From: Diadema setosum | Taxonomy: Eukaryota; Echinodermata; Echinoidea; Diadematoida; Diadematidae | DNA length: 64,000 nucleotides | Reading direction: 5' to 3' | Assembly: GCF_964275005.1 (NCBI RefSeq) | Contig: NC_092706.1 | Location: forward strand, 27,766,781-27,830,780 | The notes under the pieces: model-generated | Database searches by the model: none | The model's input: the letters and a program-made list of their open reading frames with translations, nothing else | What the model was told of the DNA's origin: nothing | Position numbers and translations under genes: made by a program | Part shown: positions 47,620 through 58,794 of the stretch, one piece after another | How the letters are laid out: the number at the start of each line of letters is the position of its first letter | Numbering within the stretch: the first letter of the stretch is position 1

Positions 47620-49690
47620 ATGGTTCTCAAATAAAAGTGGGACAAACAAAAGCAAAAAATATAGCTACAAAAGGCAGTTTTTTGGGTGTAAAATTTTAAA
47701 ATTTTAAAGCTCGCTCGCTCCGCTCGCTCGCATTTAAAGGGGATGGCTAGTAACCGATCAGTGGGAATCAGTGGGAATGCTGAGGGATGATTGTTCCAAT
47801 CCTTGTGGGATTAATTTAAGAGTACATTATATATCTACTGTTGCGTGAAAATCATTTGCTTCAGAACGGTCTCATATTCAAGTAATGTGCAGATTAATGC
47901 CCCGTCACTGACCAGGCACGCTAACCTGGAAACATTAAACTGCACATTACTTGAATATGAGACGATTCTGAAGCAAATAATATTCACACAACAGCAAATA
48001 TACAATGTACTCTTAAATGAATCCCACAAGGATTGGAACAATCAACCTCCAGCATTCCCACTGATTCCCACTGATCAGTTACTAGCCCTCCCCTTTAACC
48101 GCTATGCCATTCTCCTGATGTTGCTGCCAGTGATTGACAGCAGGTGCACCCGGTGCGCCTCCCTTAATTTCCAAAGCGAAAATACAGCTACAAACGACAG
48201 TTTTTAGGACTGGAAAAAGTCAAAATTTTCAAGCTCACTCGCTTCGCTCGCGAGCATTTAATCAGTATGCCATTCTCCTGATGTTGCTGCCAGTAATTGC
48301 CGGCAGTTGCGCCCGGTTTGCCCCCTTAATTTCCAAAGCGAAAAAATACAGCCACAAACGGCAGTCTTTGGACTGTAAAATGTCAAAATTTTCAAGCTCG
48401 CTCGCTCCGCTCGCTCGCATTTAACCGCTATGCCATTTTCCTGATGTTGCTGCCAGTAATTGCCGGCAGTTGCACTCGGTGTGCCCCCTAAATTTCCAAA
48501 GCGAAAAAGTATAGCTACAAACGGCAGTTTTTAGACTGTAAAATGTCAAAATTTTCAAGCTCGCTCGCATTTAATCGCTATGCCATTCTCCTGATGTTGC
48601 TGCCAGTGATTGTGAGCAGGTGCGCCCCCCTAATTTCCAAAGCGAAAAATATAGCTACAAACGGCAGTTTGGGGACTGTAAAATGTCAAATTTTTGAAGC
48701 TCGCTCGCTTCGCTCGCTCGCATTTAATTATTATTCCATTCTCCTGATGCTGCTGCCAGTAATTGCCAGCAGTTTTCGCCCGGTGCGCCCCCTTAATTTC
48801 CAAAGCGAAAAATATAGCTACAAACGGCAGTTTTTGGACTGTCAAATGTCAAAATTTTGAAGGTCGCTTGCTTCGCTCGCTCGCATTTAATCATTATGCC
48901 ATTCTCCTGATGCTGCTGCCAGTAATTGCCAACAGTTTTTGCCCGGTGCGCCCCCTTAATTTCCAAAGCGAAAAAATACAGCCACAAACGACAGTTTTTG
49001 GGACTGGAAAATGTCAAAATTTTCAAGCTCATTCGCTTCGCTCGCTCGCATTTAATCATTATGCCATTCTCCTGATGTTGCTGCCAGTAATTGCCAGCAG
49101 TTTTCGCCCGGTGCGCCCCCTTAATTTCCAAAGCGAAAAAATACAGCCACAAACGACAGTTTTTGGGACTGGAAAATGTCAAAATTTTCAAGCCCATTCG
49201 CTTCGCTCGCTCGCATTTAATCATTATGCCATTCTCCTGATGTTGCTGCCAGTAATTGCCAGCAGTTTTCGCCCGATGCGCCCCCCCCCCCCCTTAATTT
49301 CCAAAGCGAAAAAATACTAGTACAGCCACAAAGGACATGTGGGACTGTGAAATATCAAAATTTTCAAGCTCACTCGCTTCGCTCGCTCGCATTTAATCGT
49401 TATGCCATTCTGATGTTGCTGCCCGATTGCCGGCAGTTGCGCCCGGTGTGCCCCCATAATATCCAAAGCGAAAAAATACAGCCACAAACGGCAGTCTTTG
49501 GACTGTAAAATGTCAAAATTTTCAAGCTCGCTCGCCCCGCTCGCTCGCATTTAACTGCTATGCCATTCTCCTGATGTTTCTGCCAGTAATTGCCAGCAGT
49601 TGCGCCTGATGCGGCCCCCCTTAATTTCAAAAGCGAAGAATATAGCTACAAACGGCAGTTTTTGGACTGAAAAATGTCAAAATTTTCAAC
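47620..49690 (+). repeat. Approximately 160-bp satellite array, ten copies plus a partial
   Basis: Each monomer contains atgccattctcctgatgttgc, a ccaaagcgaaaa box, caaacggcag, and a CpG-rich GCTCGCTCGC(TT/CC)GCTCGCTCGC core before atttaa. Starts fall near 48106, 48268, 48430, 48580, 48735, 48896, 49060, 49228, 49400 and 49560, giving periods of 150-168 bp. Copies are about 85-95% alike, and the central ones (48896-49300) are the most alike. A palindromic MITE interrupts the first monomer. Confidence 0.85.
47738..48094. mobile_element. Palindromic 357-bp MITE in the satellite array
   Basis: Two arms of about 160 bp are near-perfect inverse copies (AGGGGATGGCTAGTAAC at the left, its complement at the right; ATTCAAGTAATGTGCAG near the centre). 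TTAA flanks both sides (47734-47737 and 48095-48098), although a TA target is equally possible. Intact monomers elsewhere read catttaaccgctatgcc, giving the empty site. Confidence 0.75.
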
Positions 49691-51182
49691 GCAAAGAGAT
49701 TTTACCGTAGGAGGGGGAAACCCCCCTACCATACCCTCCCCCCTCGCTTGATTCGTTCCCTCACATAACCGCTCCTCCTAAGATCAAATCCTGTCTGCGC
49801 CGATGATAGGCTCCATTATTTAGTAGGCCTTCACAGTGATGTCGCACAGCAAGAGCTGAAATACCACGATTTTGTCATTCAATAATATATTGTGAATATT
49901 TCATTTTCTTCTTGTTTTTTTAAAGAAAAGAAAACAAAATTTTCACCAGATCGCTGAATTTCAGGTCTGAAAATGCAAAATCTTCCTCGTGTGTATGGGA
50001 GAGGGATACCCCCCCCCCCCCCCATACACACCCTTCCCCCGTTCGGTCGTTCCGCTCCCTCTCACAGATATTTCAAAAAAAAAAAAAATGTTTTCATATT
50101 TTTAAGGTCGGATTTTCCGCCGAAAGTCGTCTGACAAGCAAAAAAAAAAAAAAGAAAGCAACAAGTCTTTATGTTGTTGCTGCCACTTTTCTCCCACTTT
50201 ATATTTCATGCAAAAGAGTGGGGCATCCGATCCCTGTAAAGTGTGTGTGTGGGGGGGGGGGGGCACAAAGCTTCTCCCCCCCCCCCCCCAAAAAAAAAGG
50301 CTGCGCCGGTCCGGTTATGGGCTTGTAATCGTGGTGATGGTGACCATCCCACCCCCCCCCCCCTCACTCCTCAGTATGGATTTACGCCGTTGGCCAGAAT
50401 ACTTCTGAACCAGTCATTATAAATGAACTGCTTTGTTTCATTCAAAATCATCTGAAACGCACAACCAGGGCAAAGATTGCCGAGTGTGTGGCGAGAGGTT
50501 TCAGCCCGGACGAAATCGTTAAAGCAAGAGACATTCTATCGAATGATGTGAACCAAAAGAGAATAACGAAACTGAAGAACAGGCGTAAAGCCAACAAGAG
50601 TGAGCAGACAGCTGATGATATTGTTGGAGCAATGATTGAGCTTAACCAGATGGGTATAGAGACTAATTTTGTTGCCAAGAATCTGTTTGTAATTCCTAAG
50701 TGTGATCCCAAGGAATTAGATCCCTTTGCCACCCTGCAGAGACTGATTGAGCTGGAGGAGAGAATGACGACAATGGGGGCCTCTGTTAGAGCACATGATG
50801 AGGCTATCAGGCATCTACAGAAGGGAGAAAAGGAAAGTGTGGTGGTAAAGAACTATTCTCCCTCGTATGCCGAGCTTGCAAAGAAGAATGCAAATGGAAG
50901 ACAAGCTTCTGTGAAAGGGACTGATGTACAAGTATCATTGACGAACAAGAAACCTGCCGTGCAGATGAACACAAGGACTGCCAGTTCGTCGCAGGTGCAG
51001 GCCACACTGTCATCTGTGCCTGTACTGGAGAAGGTGTCCAGCGTCAAGTCTGATGGAGGTACCGACAATGCAACAGGGCCGTGGCGCACAGTTCAGCACT
51101 CGAAGCAGCGGTCAGGAAATTTTAAATGATATTGAGATTTGTTTGGAAGGAACCAATGTTGACTATGTCTGTATTGAAAACA

Positions 51183-53255
51183 TTGTTAAAACATTGAAAA
51201 GTATATATTGTTTGTTATATACTGTTATTTGGCAAACAAAGAGTGTAAAATGGAAACCACGTTTGTTTGTTTGTTTGTTTGTTTGTATGTTTGTTTGTTT
51301 GTTTTCAGTTGTCAAGACCCTCCAGATAGGGGGTGCTGGAGATACACAGCAACGATAATGTAATAAGCGTCACAAAATCTACTTTTACATGCAATCAGAT
51401 TAAGTACATTTGGCAATCTTAAATTAACGTACCTGATATATCACATAATATCTTTAATGGCCGATCACCTTCCATACAGATCTCGCCGCTAGTCTCATGA
51501 AAGTGATAACATGAACATTTTATACGAGGTCGTCTTGTTTGTTGTTTATTGCCATCCTACTGGTTTACTTTTGCGGAACTATGTGAGGTTATTGTGTGTC
51601 AGTTTGTCTTTAAATTGATGCATTAGCATTATATGGTTAGTGTTGGGGCAATGTCAACACCAAGTATCATTAAGAAATATGATTAGATTGTTGTTGTGTT
51701 GTTTGGATGCACTGCTGATTGGACCTTACAATTCAAAATTTATTGAGACGAAAAAGAAGGAATACATAAACAGAGAACAAAGTCGAACCTTTAAACAATC
51801 ATAAATGCACTATATGCAAACCTTCATTGGTTCTCTATGCAGTTTCAATGCAGCCGATTTTTTGTTCTGAAGGTGCCAATCACTCTTCCCTATTATGCTC
51901 GTCTGTAGGCCCATACAGTGCCTAATGTGCCCGTATATTCCTTCTCTAAGCCCGAGTTCAAAATTTAGAATGAACAGGTGGACCTATACTGCAAAATAAA
52001 TAATCTTCATAATAAACCCCAATACATTCAAAGCTAAATTAAAAAATACACACATACACGGCCCCAAACTAACTAAATTCAGGACTTCCTTTTAAATTGA
52101 ATGTAGTTTGGAACATACTTGACTATTCACACACTATTTCACACACTATTTCACAATTTGAATTACCAACGAGATTCCGTCGCCAGCTTGACATGAATTT
52201 GAATGGACATTGCTGAAATGTGTGTTCCTCTCTTAAATTCGAATGCTCCGATAGTGAATTCGAATGACCGGATTTTGAATTTGATTGCCGATTCAGTGCT
52301 GCGAGCATTTGGCGAGCGCGGAATGCGTGAAATTGAATGCTGGAAATATACAGGAACTTGAATGACAAAAGTATGAAATTTACCGGGAAAACCTATACCA
52401 TCAATCATGCTGGCTTTTTCAGAATTTGTGTCCGGCAAATCAACATTACAATGCTCAAGCTGACCTTAATGCTTACGATAATGATGATGAACATAACATA
52501 AACAATGACAATGACGATACTAAAGCGTTCCCTAGGTGATTGTCGAATTCTGATAGCCTTTAACAGGACCGAAATGTTCCCCAAGACAACTAGTTAGAAT
52601 TCCTTCATCAAAATGTCACACACCGAGAAAAGAAGCTCGATCTATTGGAAAGGATATTTCTCTTTTTTATTGTCTGTTGGAGACAGGTGAATACGTGTTT
52701 TTTTATAATTATGGGCAAAATCAGAACAAGCTATGAACATCCTGTGTAGAAGTTCTGTCGATCTGACTCATGTAATCCACACAAAAAGAAAATGAAGATC
52801 TATTCATAAATGTGATCTGAGTAATTTTGTTCATATGTCAATAATTCCAATTCATGCGAATATGTGATGCTTGATGCAAACCTTTAAAATTTGGTGCTCA
52901 AGTTTCAGTGTATATCTCTTTTAATTTTAGTACTTAAAAAAGTAGAAGAAAAGGACATTAGCAATTACTATTGGCATTAACTATTCAAGGTGAATAAGAC
53001 TTTTAAATCAATTTCACAATATTTCCACAAGTGTTGAGTCAATACCCATCCCATGCATACAAAGCAAGTGTAGCGAAAATCAGGATGATGATCGAGGATC
53101 GTTTTCAATATTTAGATGGACACCTAACGACCAATATCATAGCGTTGACAAGAAATAATTATTGAGTCCATCTTGGGCTGGATGAACTAAAGATAGGTCA
53201 GACTTTAAAGTGGTGTTTTCCCCCTATCTGTGATTTACACGTGGCTTTTCTTTGA
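51183..53255. other. Non-coding block shared with unit 1
   Basis: This aligns with about 22930-24212 and 25417-26120. It starts with a (TTTG)n stretch (51263-51304). It lacks the LINE tail and the 85-bp MITE of unit 1 (empty sites about 52480 and 52930). Confidence 0.5.
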
Positions 53256-54157
53256 AAACTAGAAATGTCGCTACAGCGACTGGTTATACCCCCGCCAAAC
53301 AACATTTCATAAGCTTTGGTCAAAACAACATTTCATAAGCTTTGGTCAAATAACTGAGGAAGTAGTTAAATCCGCAAGATCTTTCCTTGATCTTCTGCCA
53401 TTAATATGTCGTTACCATGGCAACATACTTTCGGGTACTGTCGAAAAATGCGTCTTGCACATCTACAACCAAAGGCACACATCTGTACCAAGTTTCATGG
53501 AAATTGGGCAAAAACTGAGGAAGTAGTTTGCAACACAAAATTTCCATCATTTTGGCTCATAATATGTGAGCTGTTACCATGGCAACATACTTTTTGTCAC
53601 TGTCAAGAAATGTGTCATGCTGACCTATATCCTAAGACAAACATTCAATATGAATTCCATGAGAATTGGAAGAACACTGATGAAGCAGTTTTGCCATGAA
53701 GCATTTTGCCCTATATTTTACCAATAACATGCCGCTACCATGGCAACGCACTTTTTGCCACTGCGGAAATATGTGTCTTGCACATTAACATATTCAGATG
53801 AACATCTGTACCTAATTTCATAAAAATTGATCAAAAACTGTGGGAGGAGTTCGCGACGCAAGATTTGTACCCATTTTTGCCCATAATATGCCGTTACCAT
53901 GGCAACGTACTTTTGGGTACTGTCAAAAAAATACGTCTTGCACATCTACAATCCAAGGCACACATCTGTGCCAAGTTTTATGGGAATCGGTTGAAAACTG
54001 AGGAAGTAGTTCGCGACGCAAGATTTGCAACGGACCGACCGCCCGACCGCCCGACCGCCCGACCGCCCGACCGCCCGACCGACCGCCCGACCGCCCGACC
54101 GTCCGCTGATTCCTATATACCCCCTTCAAACTTAGTTTGGCGGGGGTATAAATATGT
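53256..54157. mobile_element. Element with CCCCCGCCAAAC ends and four 160-bp internal repeats
   Basis: Present only in unit 2; the unit 1 site reads through at about 26120-26130. The left end has ggttatacccccgccaaac, the right end gtttggcgggggtataaa, and the right end itself forms a hairpin (acccccttcaaac...gtttggcgggggt). Inside, a module beginning gttaccatggcaac recurs at 53411, 53573, 53734 (one mismatch) and 53893, each followed by tactttt...actgtc and a tctgtaccaagttt-like stretch. A (GACCGCCC)n tract fills 54030-54105. No transposase is seen. Confidence 0.7.
54030..54105 (+). repeat. (GACCGCCC)n minisatellite
   Basis: About nine units of an 8-bp GC-rich repeat near the right end of the element at 53256-54157. 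Confidence 0.9.
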
Positions 54158-54192
54158 GGCCCTCCTTGCACTCGATTGTGTGTGTGTGCGTC

Positions 54193-54223
<31 letters not shown>

Positions 54224-55963
54224 TTGTGCGTTTGGATGAGAGGTGAAAGTCACTGATGAAATGGGATTAGATCCCAAATGTTGGTTTTAATGAATGCAGC
54301 AATATTACTAGAACACATCTGCGAAGTTAGAGGAAAATTGGGCAATGTAGCAAAATGTTACTGTATTTTTTAAGCAGTATTGGCTGGATAGGAAGTCTTC
54401 TGCACTTCCTGGCGTCACGTATTTACAAGAGATTATAGAAATGTAAGGAATATTTCCACAAAATGAGAGTTCATAATCTTTCAATCTCTTACCGTAATAT
54501 GTTTAAGATAGGCGTGCTATTTGTTTTCCCCCTGCTTTGGTAAGAAGGGAACTCAGTGCTTTTCACAATGCTGAGGAAATGAAAATATGAATTTTATTCA
54601 TTTTTTTTTTCATGTCATTGTAAATACGTGAGATGACAAAGTGTTATAGTCTTCTCATTCAGAGATGACAGCGCCAAAACTTCGTTGTTGTTTTTTTTTT
54701 ATGTACTATAGTGTTAAGCTATACTATCCAATTCATAAGAGAATGTTATGTAGCATTAGTTTTTCCTTACCCCCAGCACGGACTTTGTCATTATTATGAC
54801 ATTACAGATACATCTAAAGAATTGCTACTGATTTAAAACAAACAAACATACAACCAAAAACCAAAAACTAAAACAAGACAAGATTTACGTAATCTTAAAC
54901 TGCATTGATGCTCTGTAACTATAAATCACTTGATGCATTTGATGTACTAACAGTAAAGCGATAAAGTTGAGGCAAGCAGTGGCGAATCGGGGGGAGGGGG
55001 TGCACCGGGCTTCCCTTCTTTATTTTTTTGTTGAAAACAACAGAAATGAAAAGAAAAAAAAATGGGGGCATGCAGCCCCTCTAATTTTGTAAAGGCGCCT
55101 CCCCTTTACGGAATTCCTGGATCCGCCCTTGACAAGTATGATAGCCGTTGTGATAGGTTAGATCGCATCATGTGATCGTGTGGTAATTTCGGTAGTCTAT
55201 AGGGCATGGCCGGGCCCTGTACGAAATAGGGTACACTATCAGTAGTAGCTTTAGCGGGGGCTAGACCCATGGAATGTTCTTTTAGGTCGAAAGGTCTATT
55301 TACTATAACAATAACTGCATGATCTATTGATGCACCAGTACCGAGCCCTGTTTTATCAAGAGTTATAATTGATTACACAGTTAAATTCCTATCATAAGTC
55401 TATGGCATCCTGTGTGTTAAGGAAATTTACAATCGATTATATGTTTTGGACTCGTGAATTCAAAATACCAAGAATTATCCCTAGTGTGCATTCCTATTTC
55501 CCCCCTCCCTGTTGAAACTTGTTGAAACCAGGGAGGTGGGAGCTTTCACCTCCCTGTAGAAACAAACAGCACCTGGGATAATGAAGTATTGCGGTTTTGT
55601 TTTTTGTTTTTCATTATAATCCAGCATAGTGCATGATAGAGCATGCACGAATCATATCATGTGAATAGCCCCTTCCAGCACCCACTTAAACCACAAATAA
55701 ACCGCTCGTGCGGCTACAGTTTTTGCCTTCTGCGTCGGTACGACACTTTAACCTTATTGCAATAACTGAGAAGCGATAAGCATTGAATGTCCAAGTATTG
55801 TTAAAAGGTACAGTCGAAATTTTTGCAAGTGTAATGTCTATTTCCCGATGAAACAAAAACCCAACTTTAGTGCTTCAAAATAGTTCGAAAATGTGAGTTA
55901 GGAATAGAAACAACTAATGTAAAAATGTATTACTAAATAAGCAAAATGTGAGCAATAGTTGTG

Positions 55964-56046
<83 letters not shown>

Positions 56047-56511
56047 TGTATTAGAATAAACTGCAGTAATGGTTTATTGAGGAAAATAGTGATATCTCCT
56101 TATATTTTACGTTTTATTGCGACATTTTCATATGGTAAGATGCATCAAATATGATAACTTGAACATTAAATCACTGCTCCCAATGGTAAACAGTACCTTT
56201 AATCATTTCTTGGTTTTGTTTTCACAGAGATCATAGCTACACTGTAATTTCATAGGCACATCTCGTCGCTTTAACACTAACCAGGAAGTCAAGCATGCAG
56301 TGCAAACTTTTGAAGAGGCATTTATCTCTCAAATTTCTCCGTTGTATAAACATAGTTAACCTAATTATAATATACTTGAAATGCCAGATAAGTGTTTATA
56401 ATTGGAGAGCAAAATTATGACGCATTTCGACGAACACATACTTGAAAGACATCACCGACAACGAGGAAATACTGTATATCTTAATGAGAGTATTGATAGG
56501 ATGTTGCATGG
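54158..56511. other. Non-coding block shared with unit 1
   Basis: This aligns with 26130-28850 minus the LINE tail of unit 1. It includes (GT)n at 54178-54222, a CAGTGGCGAATC-type MITE (54977-55131), the well-kept 55140-55320 block, and (TA)n(GA)n at 55967-56046. No gene was seen. Confidence 0.5.
54977..55131. mobile_element. Short MITE, CAGTGGCGAATC type, copy 4
   Basis: The best-preserved copy: CAGTGGCGAATCGGGG at the left, ACGGAATTCCTGGATCCGCCC at the right. The CAG termini suggest a hAT-type source. The counterpart in unit 1 is 26920-27053. Confidence 0.65.
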
Positions 56512-56690
56512 CCGGCGGAACTTTTTGTGCACATTACAAAGGAATACATAAGGTGTCATCACTTTGGGCCCCCACACTTTTCTTAAACCCGGAAGTACGT
56601 AATTGAGAGGAAGATGAGCTGAGGACCTTTTTTTTTTTTTTTTTTTTTATTGCTTGTTAGCTCATGAAACCCGGAAGTGGGCCCCACACT
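56512..56690. mobile_element. Approximately 180-bp insert, unit 2 only
   Basis: The unit 1 sequence gaatcttcatgatcatgttgat (28854-28875) is interrupted here by about 180 bp starting gcatggccggcggaac and ending aaacccggaagtgggcccc. Two aaacccggaagt words (56586 and 56668) bracket a poly-T tract of 22. It is possibly a SINE or MITE; the class is unknown. Confidence 0.4.
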
Positions 56691-57115
56691 CATGCTGATG
56701 TCAGCGTTATCCTACAGAATGTACCTGCTGTGCTGGGTCCATCTATAATCACTGCAGCTTATCAAAGTTTATCATACGTTTTATCTAAATAGCATGCAGG
56801 CTTATCCATTAGAACGGATTGGAAAACAAAATATGATTTAACCTTTCGTTTATCATTGTCGGTGATAGTGTACTGATATTTTCTTCCAAACATGCAGTGT
56901 AGTGTACCTTCGGGAAATCTACCTTGACGAATGTTAGTACCAAAAATCTATAGGAATAGGCACATAGATTCGACGTTAACACTGTCTGGTAATGCTTCAA
57001 CGCATAACGGCCTAAAGGGAAGGAGATGGTGTGTATACAGTCCGACTGCTATGGTGCTTAGAGTGTATGTTGCAAGCTCGATGGAGTGGGTTCTGACCTT
57101 GTTTCTTTAGACAGG

Positions 57116-57160
<45 letters not shown>

Positions 57161-57162
<2 letters not shown>

Positions 57163-57672
57163 GGTATTATTATCCGCGTGTTGGAATAAGAGCATGAAGA
57201 CGATGAAGACAAACAAGTTGACATAATGCATTAGAATCCAACTTCATTTATTTGTAAACCAAATTTTCGACCCTTGCACGGATCTTCCTCAGGGTAACAG
57301 TGATATTTGTATTTGAAGCTCAGCACAGAAAAATAATAATAATAACAAAGAAACGCGCCTGGTTGCAGCTTAGAGTAATGTTTGAGCTAGGTTAGCAACC
57401 AACACGCACGGTTGTTAGCTTAAAATTTGCGCTATCTTCATGAGTGCAAAATCCTTAAACTCAATTATGACGTAACAATGCATCATAAAATGCATAAGAA
57501 GTAAGACATAGACATTTTCAAATCAAACTGATCGTTTACCAGCCGCGCAAAATACATACCAACACGCACGGTTGTTAGCTCATAATTTGCGCTGTCTTCA
57601 TGAGTGCAAAATCCTTAAACTCAATTATGACGTAACAATGCATCATAAAATGCATAAGAAGTAAGACATAGG
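57161..57672. repeat. Direct repeat pair of about 113 bp beyond the duplication
   Basis: The sequence from accaacacgcacggttg to gtaagacatag occurs at 57399-57512 and again at 57559-57672, nearly unchanged, 47 bp apart. The preceding stretch (57178-57290, including aaattttcgacccttgcacg and atcttcctcaggg) looks like the end of a retroelement, but the family is uncertain. Confidence 0.55.
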
Positions 57673-57840
57673 GGGTGTTGCAAGAAAGTCGAGTTGCGAT
57701 TAATTGCAAATATCTATTTCAACTTTGCAATAGATAGATCTATTGCAACTTGCAATCAATCGCAAGTTGCTGTTGCAAGAAAGGAGCTTGCAATTAATTG
57801 CAAGATGCAATTAATTGCAAGCTCCCTTGCTGTATTTTGT
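57673..57840. repeat. Cluster of TTGCAA palindromes, likely MITE remnant
   Basis: gggtgttgcaagaaagtcg opens a stretch built of TTGCAATTAATTGCAA and AGTTGCGATTAATTGC words in both orientations, with a central taTCTATTGCAA/TTGCAATAGAta pairing. There is no open frame. It is probably the arm(s) of an inverted-repeat transposon. Confidence 0.5.
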
Positions 57841-58277
57841 ATTTATAAAAGCGACTGGCAAGACAAGCCTAGCCAATTTGTCCATTTTTCAATGCATTTT
57901 GCATGCATGAGATATACTCCATATACAGTAGCTCAATGTGTTGTGTCTCTCCTGTGGTGGAGGTTTGCTGTGCGATCGTTGGGGATTCGAAACAGAGTAA
58001 GTTACAAAAATTGTCGATTTTGATCCCATTATTTACTCATTGTGTCTTGTATTTAAAAGAGCTAGTTCCTTAGACTTACTTCTTATAAGAATTTTCTTGA
58101 AAAATGGGAAAATGTGTTTCCTATAACTGACAGAGTTGTGGCCGTCTCGACCACTCATTGGGCACACAGTACATCAATCATAGTCCCACACATAGCTTTT
58201 TGTGTTAGCATTTTTTCTTGCATTGGCAAGCTCCTTTTCTTTTCTTTTCTTTTTTTCTGCTGCCAGAGGCAGGGCTC

Positions 58278-58460
58278 TTAATGGCCCGAATTCACAAAGG
58301 TGGTTTCAAATGAAACTACGGTTTCTAGAAACCATGGTTTTTAGAAACCGTGGTTTCGAGTCTGCGATTCACAAACAGTGGACTCAAAAAACCACGGTTT
58401 CATTTCAGTCCACGGTTTGGAACCATGGTTTCAACAGTGGACTCAAATGAAACCGTGGTT
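58278..58460. mobile_element. GGCCCGAATTCAC-type MITE, right-truncated
   Basis: It starts ggcccgaattcacaaaggtgg, the same terminus as the element at 7967-8292. It continues with gaaaccatggttt-type palindromes and three cagtggactcaaa/cagtggactt words. No matching right terminus is found before 58500. Confidence 0.55.
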
Positions 58461-58659
58461 TCAACAGTGGACTTGACCTCAGAAAAGGGATTTCCCCTAT
58501 TTAATATTACACTGAGCATGCTCAGTACAGTACACACCTAGCATTGTGTTGTTGTTGTGTTTTTTTTAACATGAAAAACATTAAAACATGAAAAACCATA
58601 TCTCCTTCCCCTGTATACTGTTGCTGAGTCTTATGTATGTTCAATGCAATGCAAATACA

Positions 58660-58731
58660 TGTACACACACACACACACACACTGACAGAGAGAGAGAGAG
58701 AGAAAGACACACACACACACACACACACACA
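58660..58731. repeat. (CA)n(GA)n(CA)n microsatellite
   Basis: Two (CA)n tracts separated by (GA)n. Confidence 0.9.
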
Positions 58732-58794
58732 TTGGATGGAAACTACTGACCCTGACCTGGATGACCATACTCACGTTGCAGGAAGGATTCAACG

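Larger units (their letters stand above)
46766..50391. mobile_element. 3.6-kb element with 9-bp target duplication, carrying a satellite
   Basis: ggccagaat occurs at 46757-46765 and 50392-50400, directly outside short inverted ends (GGCGTAAATCC at the left, its complement GGATTTACGCC at the right). A 9-bp duplication fits Mutator-like and some other DNA transposons. The interior holds poly-G/poly-C tracts, an approximately 160-bp satellite (47620-49690) and a palindromic MITE, but no transposase. It could also be a composite of several insertions that share the outer boundary. Confidence 0.6.
46694..51129 (+). pseudogene. ORF1-like gene split by a 3.6-kb element
   Basis: The coding sequence starts ATGGCTATGGCAGCAGAT at 46694, runs 24 codons (acidic: ADGEEDVVDVVDADSD) to aat at 46765, and resumes in the same frame at act, 50401, to the stop at 51127-51129. 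The gap equals the element plus one copy of its 9-bp target repeat, so the original frame was 266 codons without introns. The protein has an N-terminal helical region (INELLCFIQNHLK, FSPDEIVKARDILSN), a middle ADDIVGAMIELNQMG block, a coiled-coil-like stretch and a C-terminus with SYAELAKK and GPWRTVQHSK. This layout is familiar from ORF1-like proteins near non-LTR retrotransposons in marine invertebrates, but the family is inferred. It is absent from unit 1. Confidence 0.6.
30680..57160. repeat. Segmental duplication, unit 2 (about 26.5 kb, contains the broken TLR)
   Basis: The second direct copy of the segment at 4294-29320, starting at aatcgtgtgcctg and ending in (TA)n at 57118-57160. Its sequence order is the same. 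It lacks the fold-back element, the local triplication and the two LINE 3' tails of unit 1, and it carries its own insertions: the solo LTR at 35947-37263, MITEs at 45411 and 45936, the 46694-51180 block, and the 53256-54157 element. Confidence 0.85.

Noticed and set aside
48134-49320. Several open frames on both strands in the satellite array
   Set aside because: They repeat with the monomer, lack starts in good context, and run through a tandem repeat.
57694-58023. 109-codon plus-strand frame
   Set aside because: Its first third is the TTGCAA palindrome cluster, and the rest has no recognisable domain or splice support.
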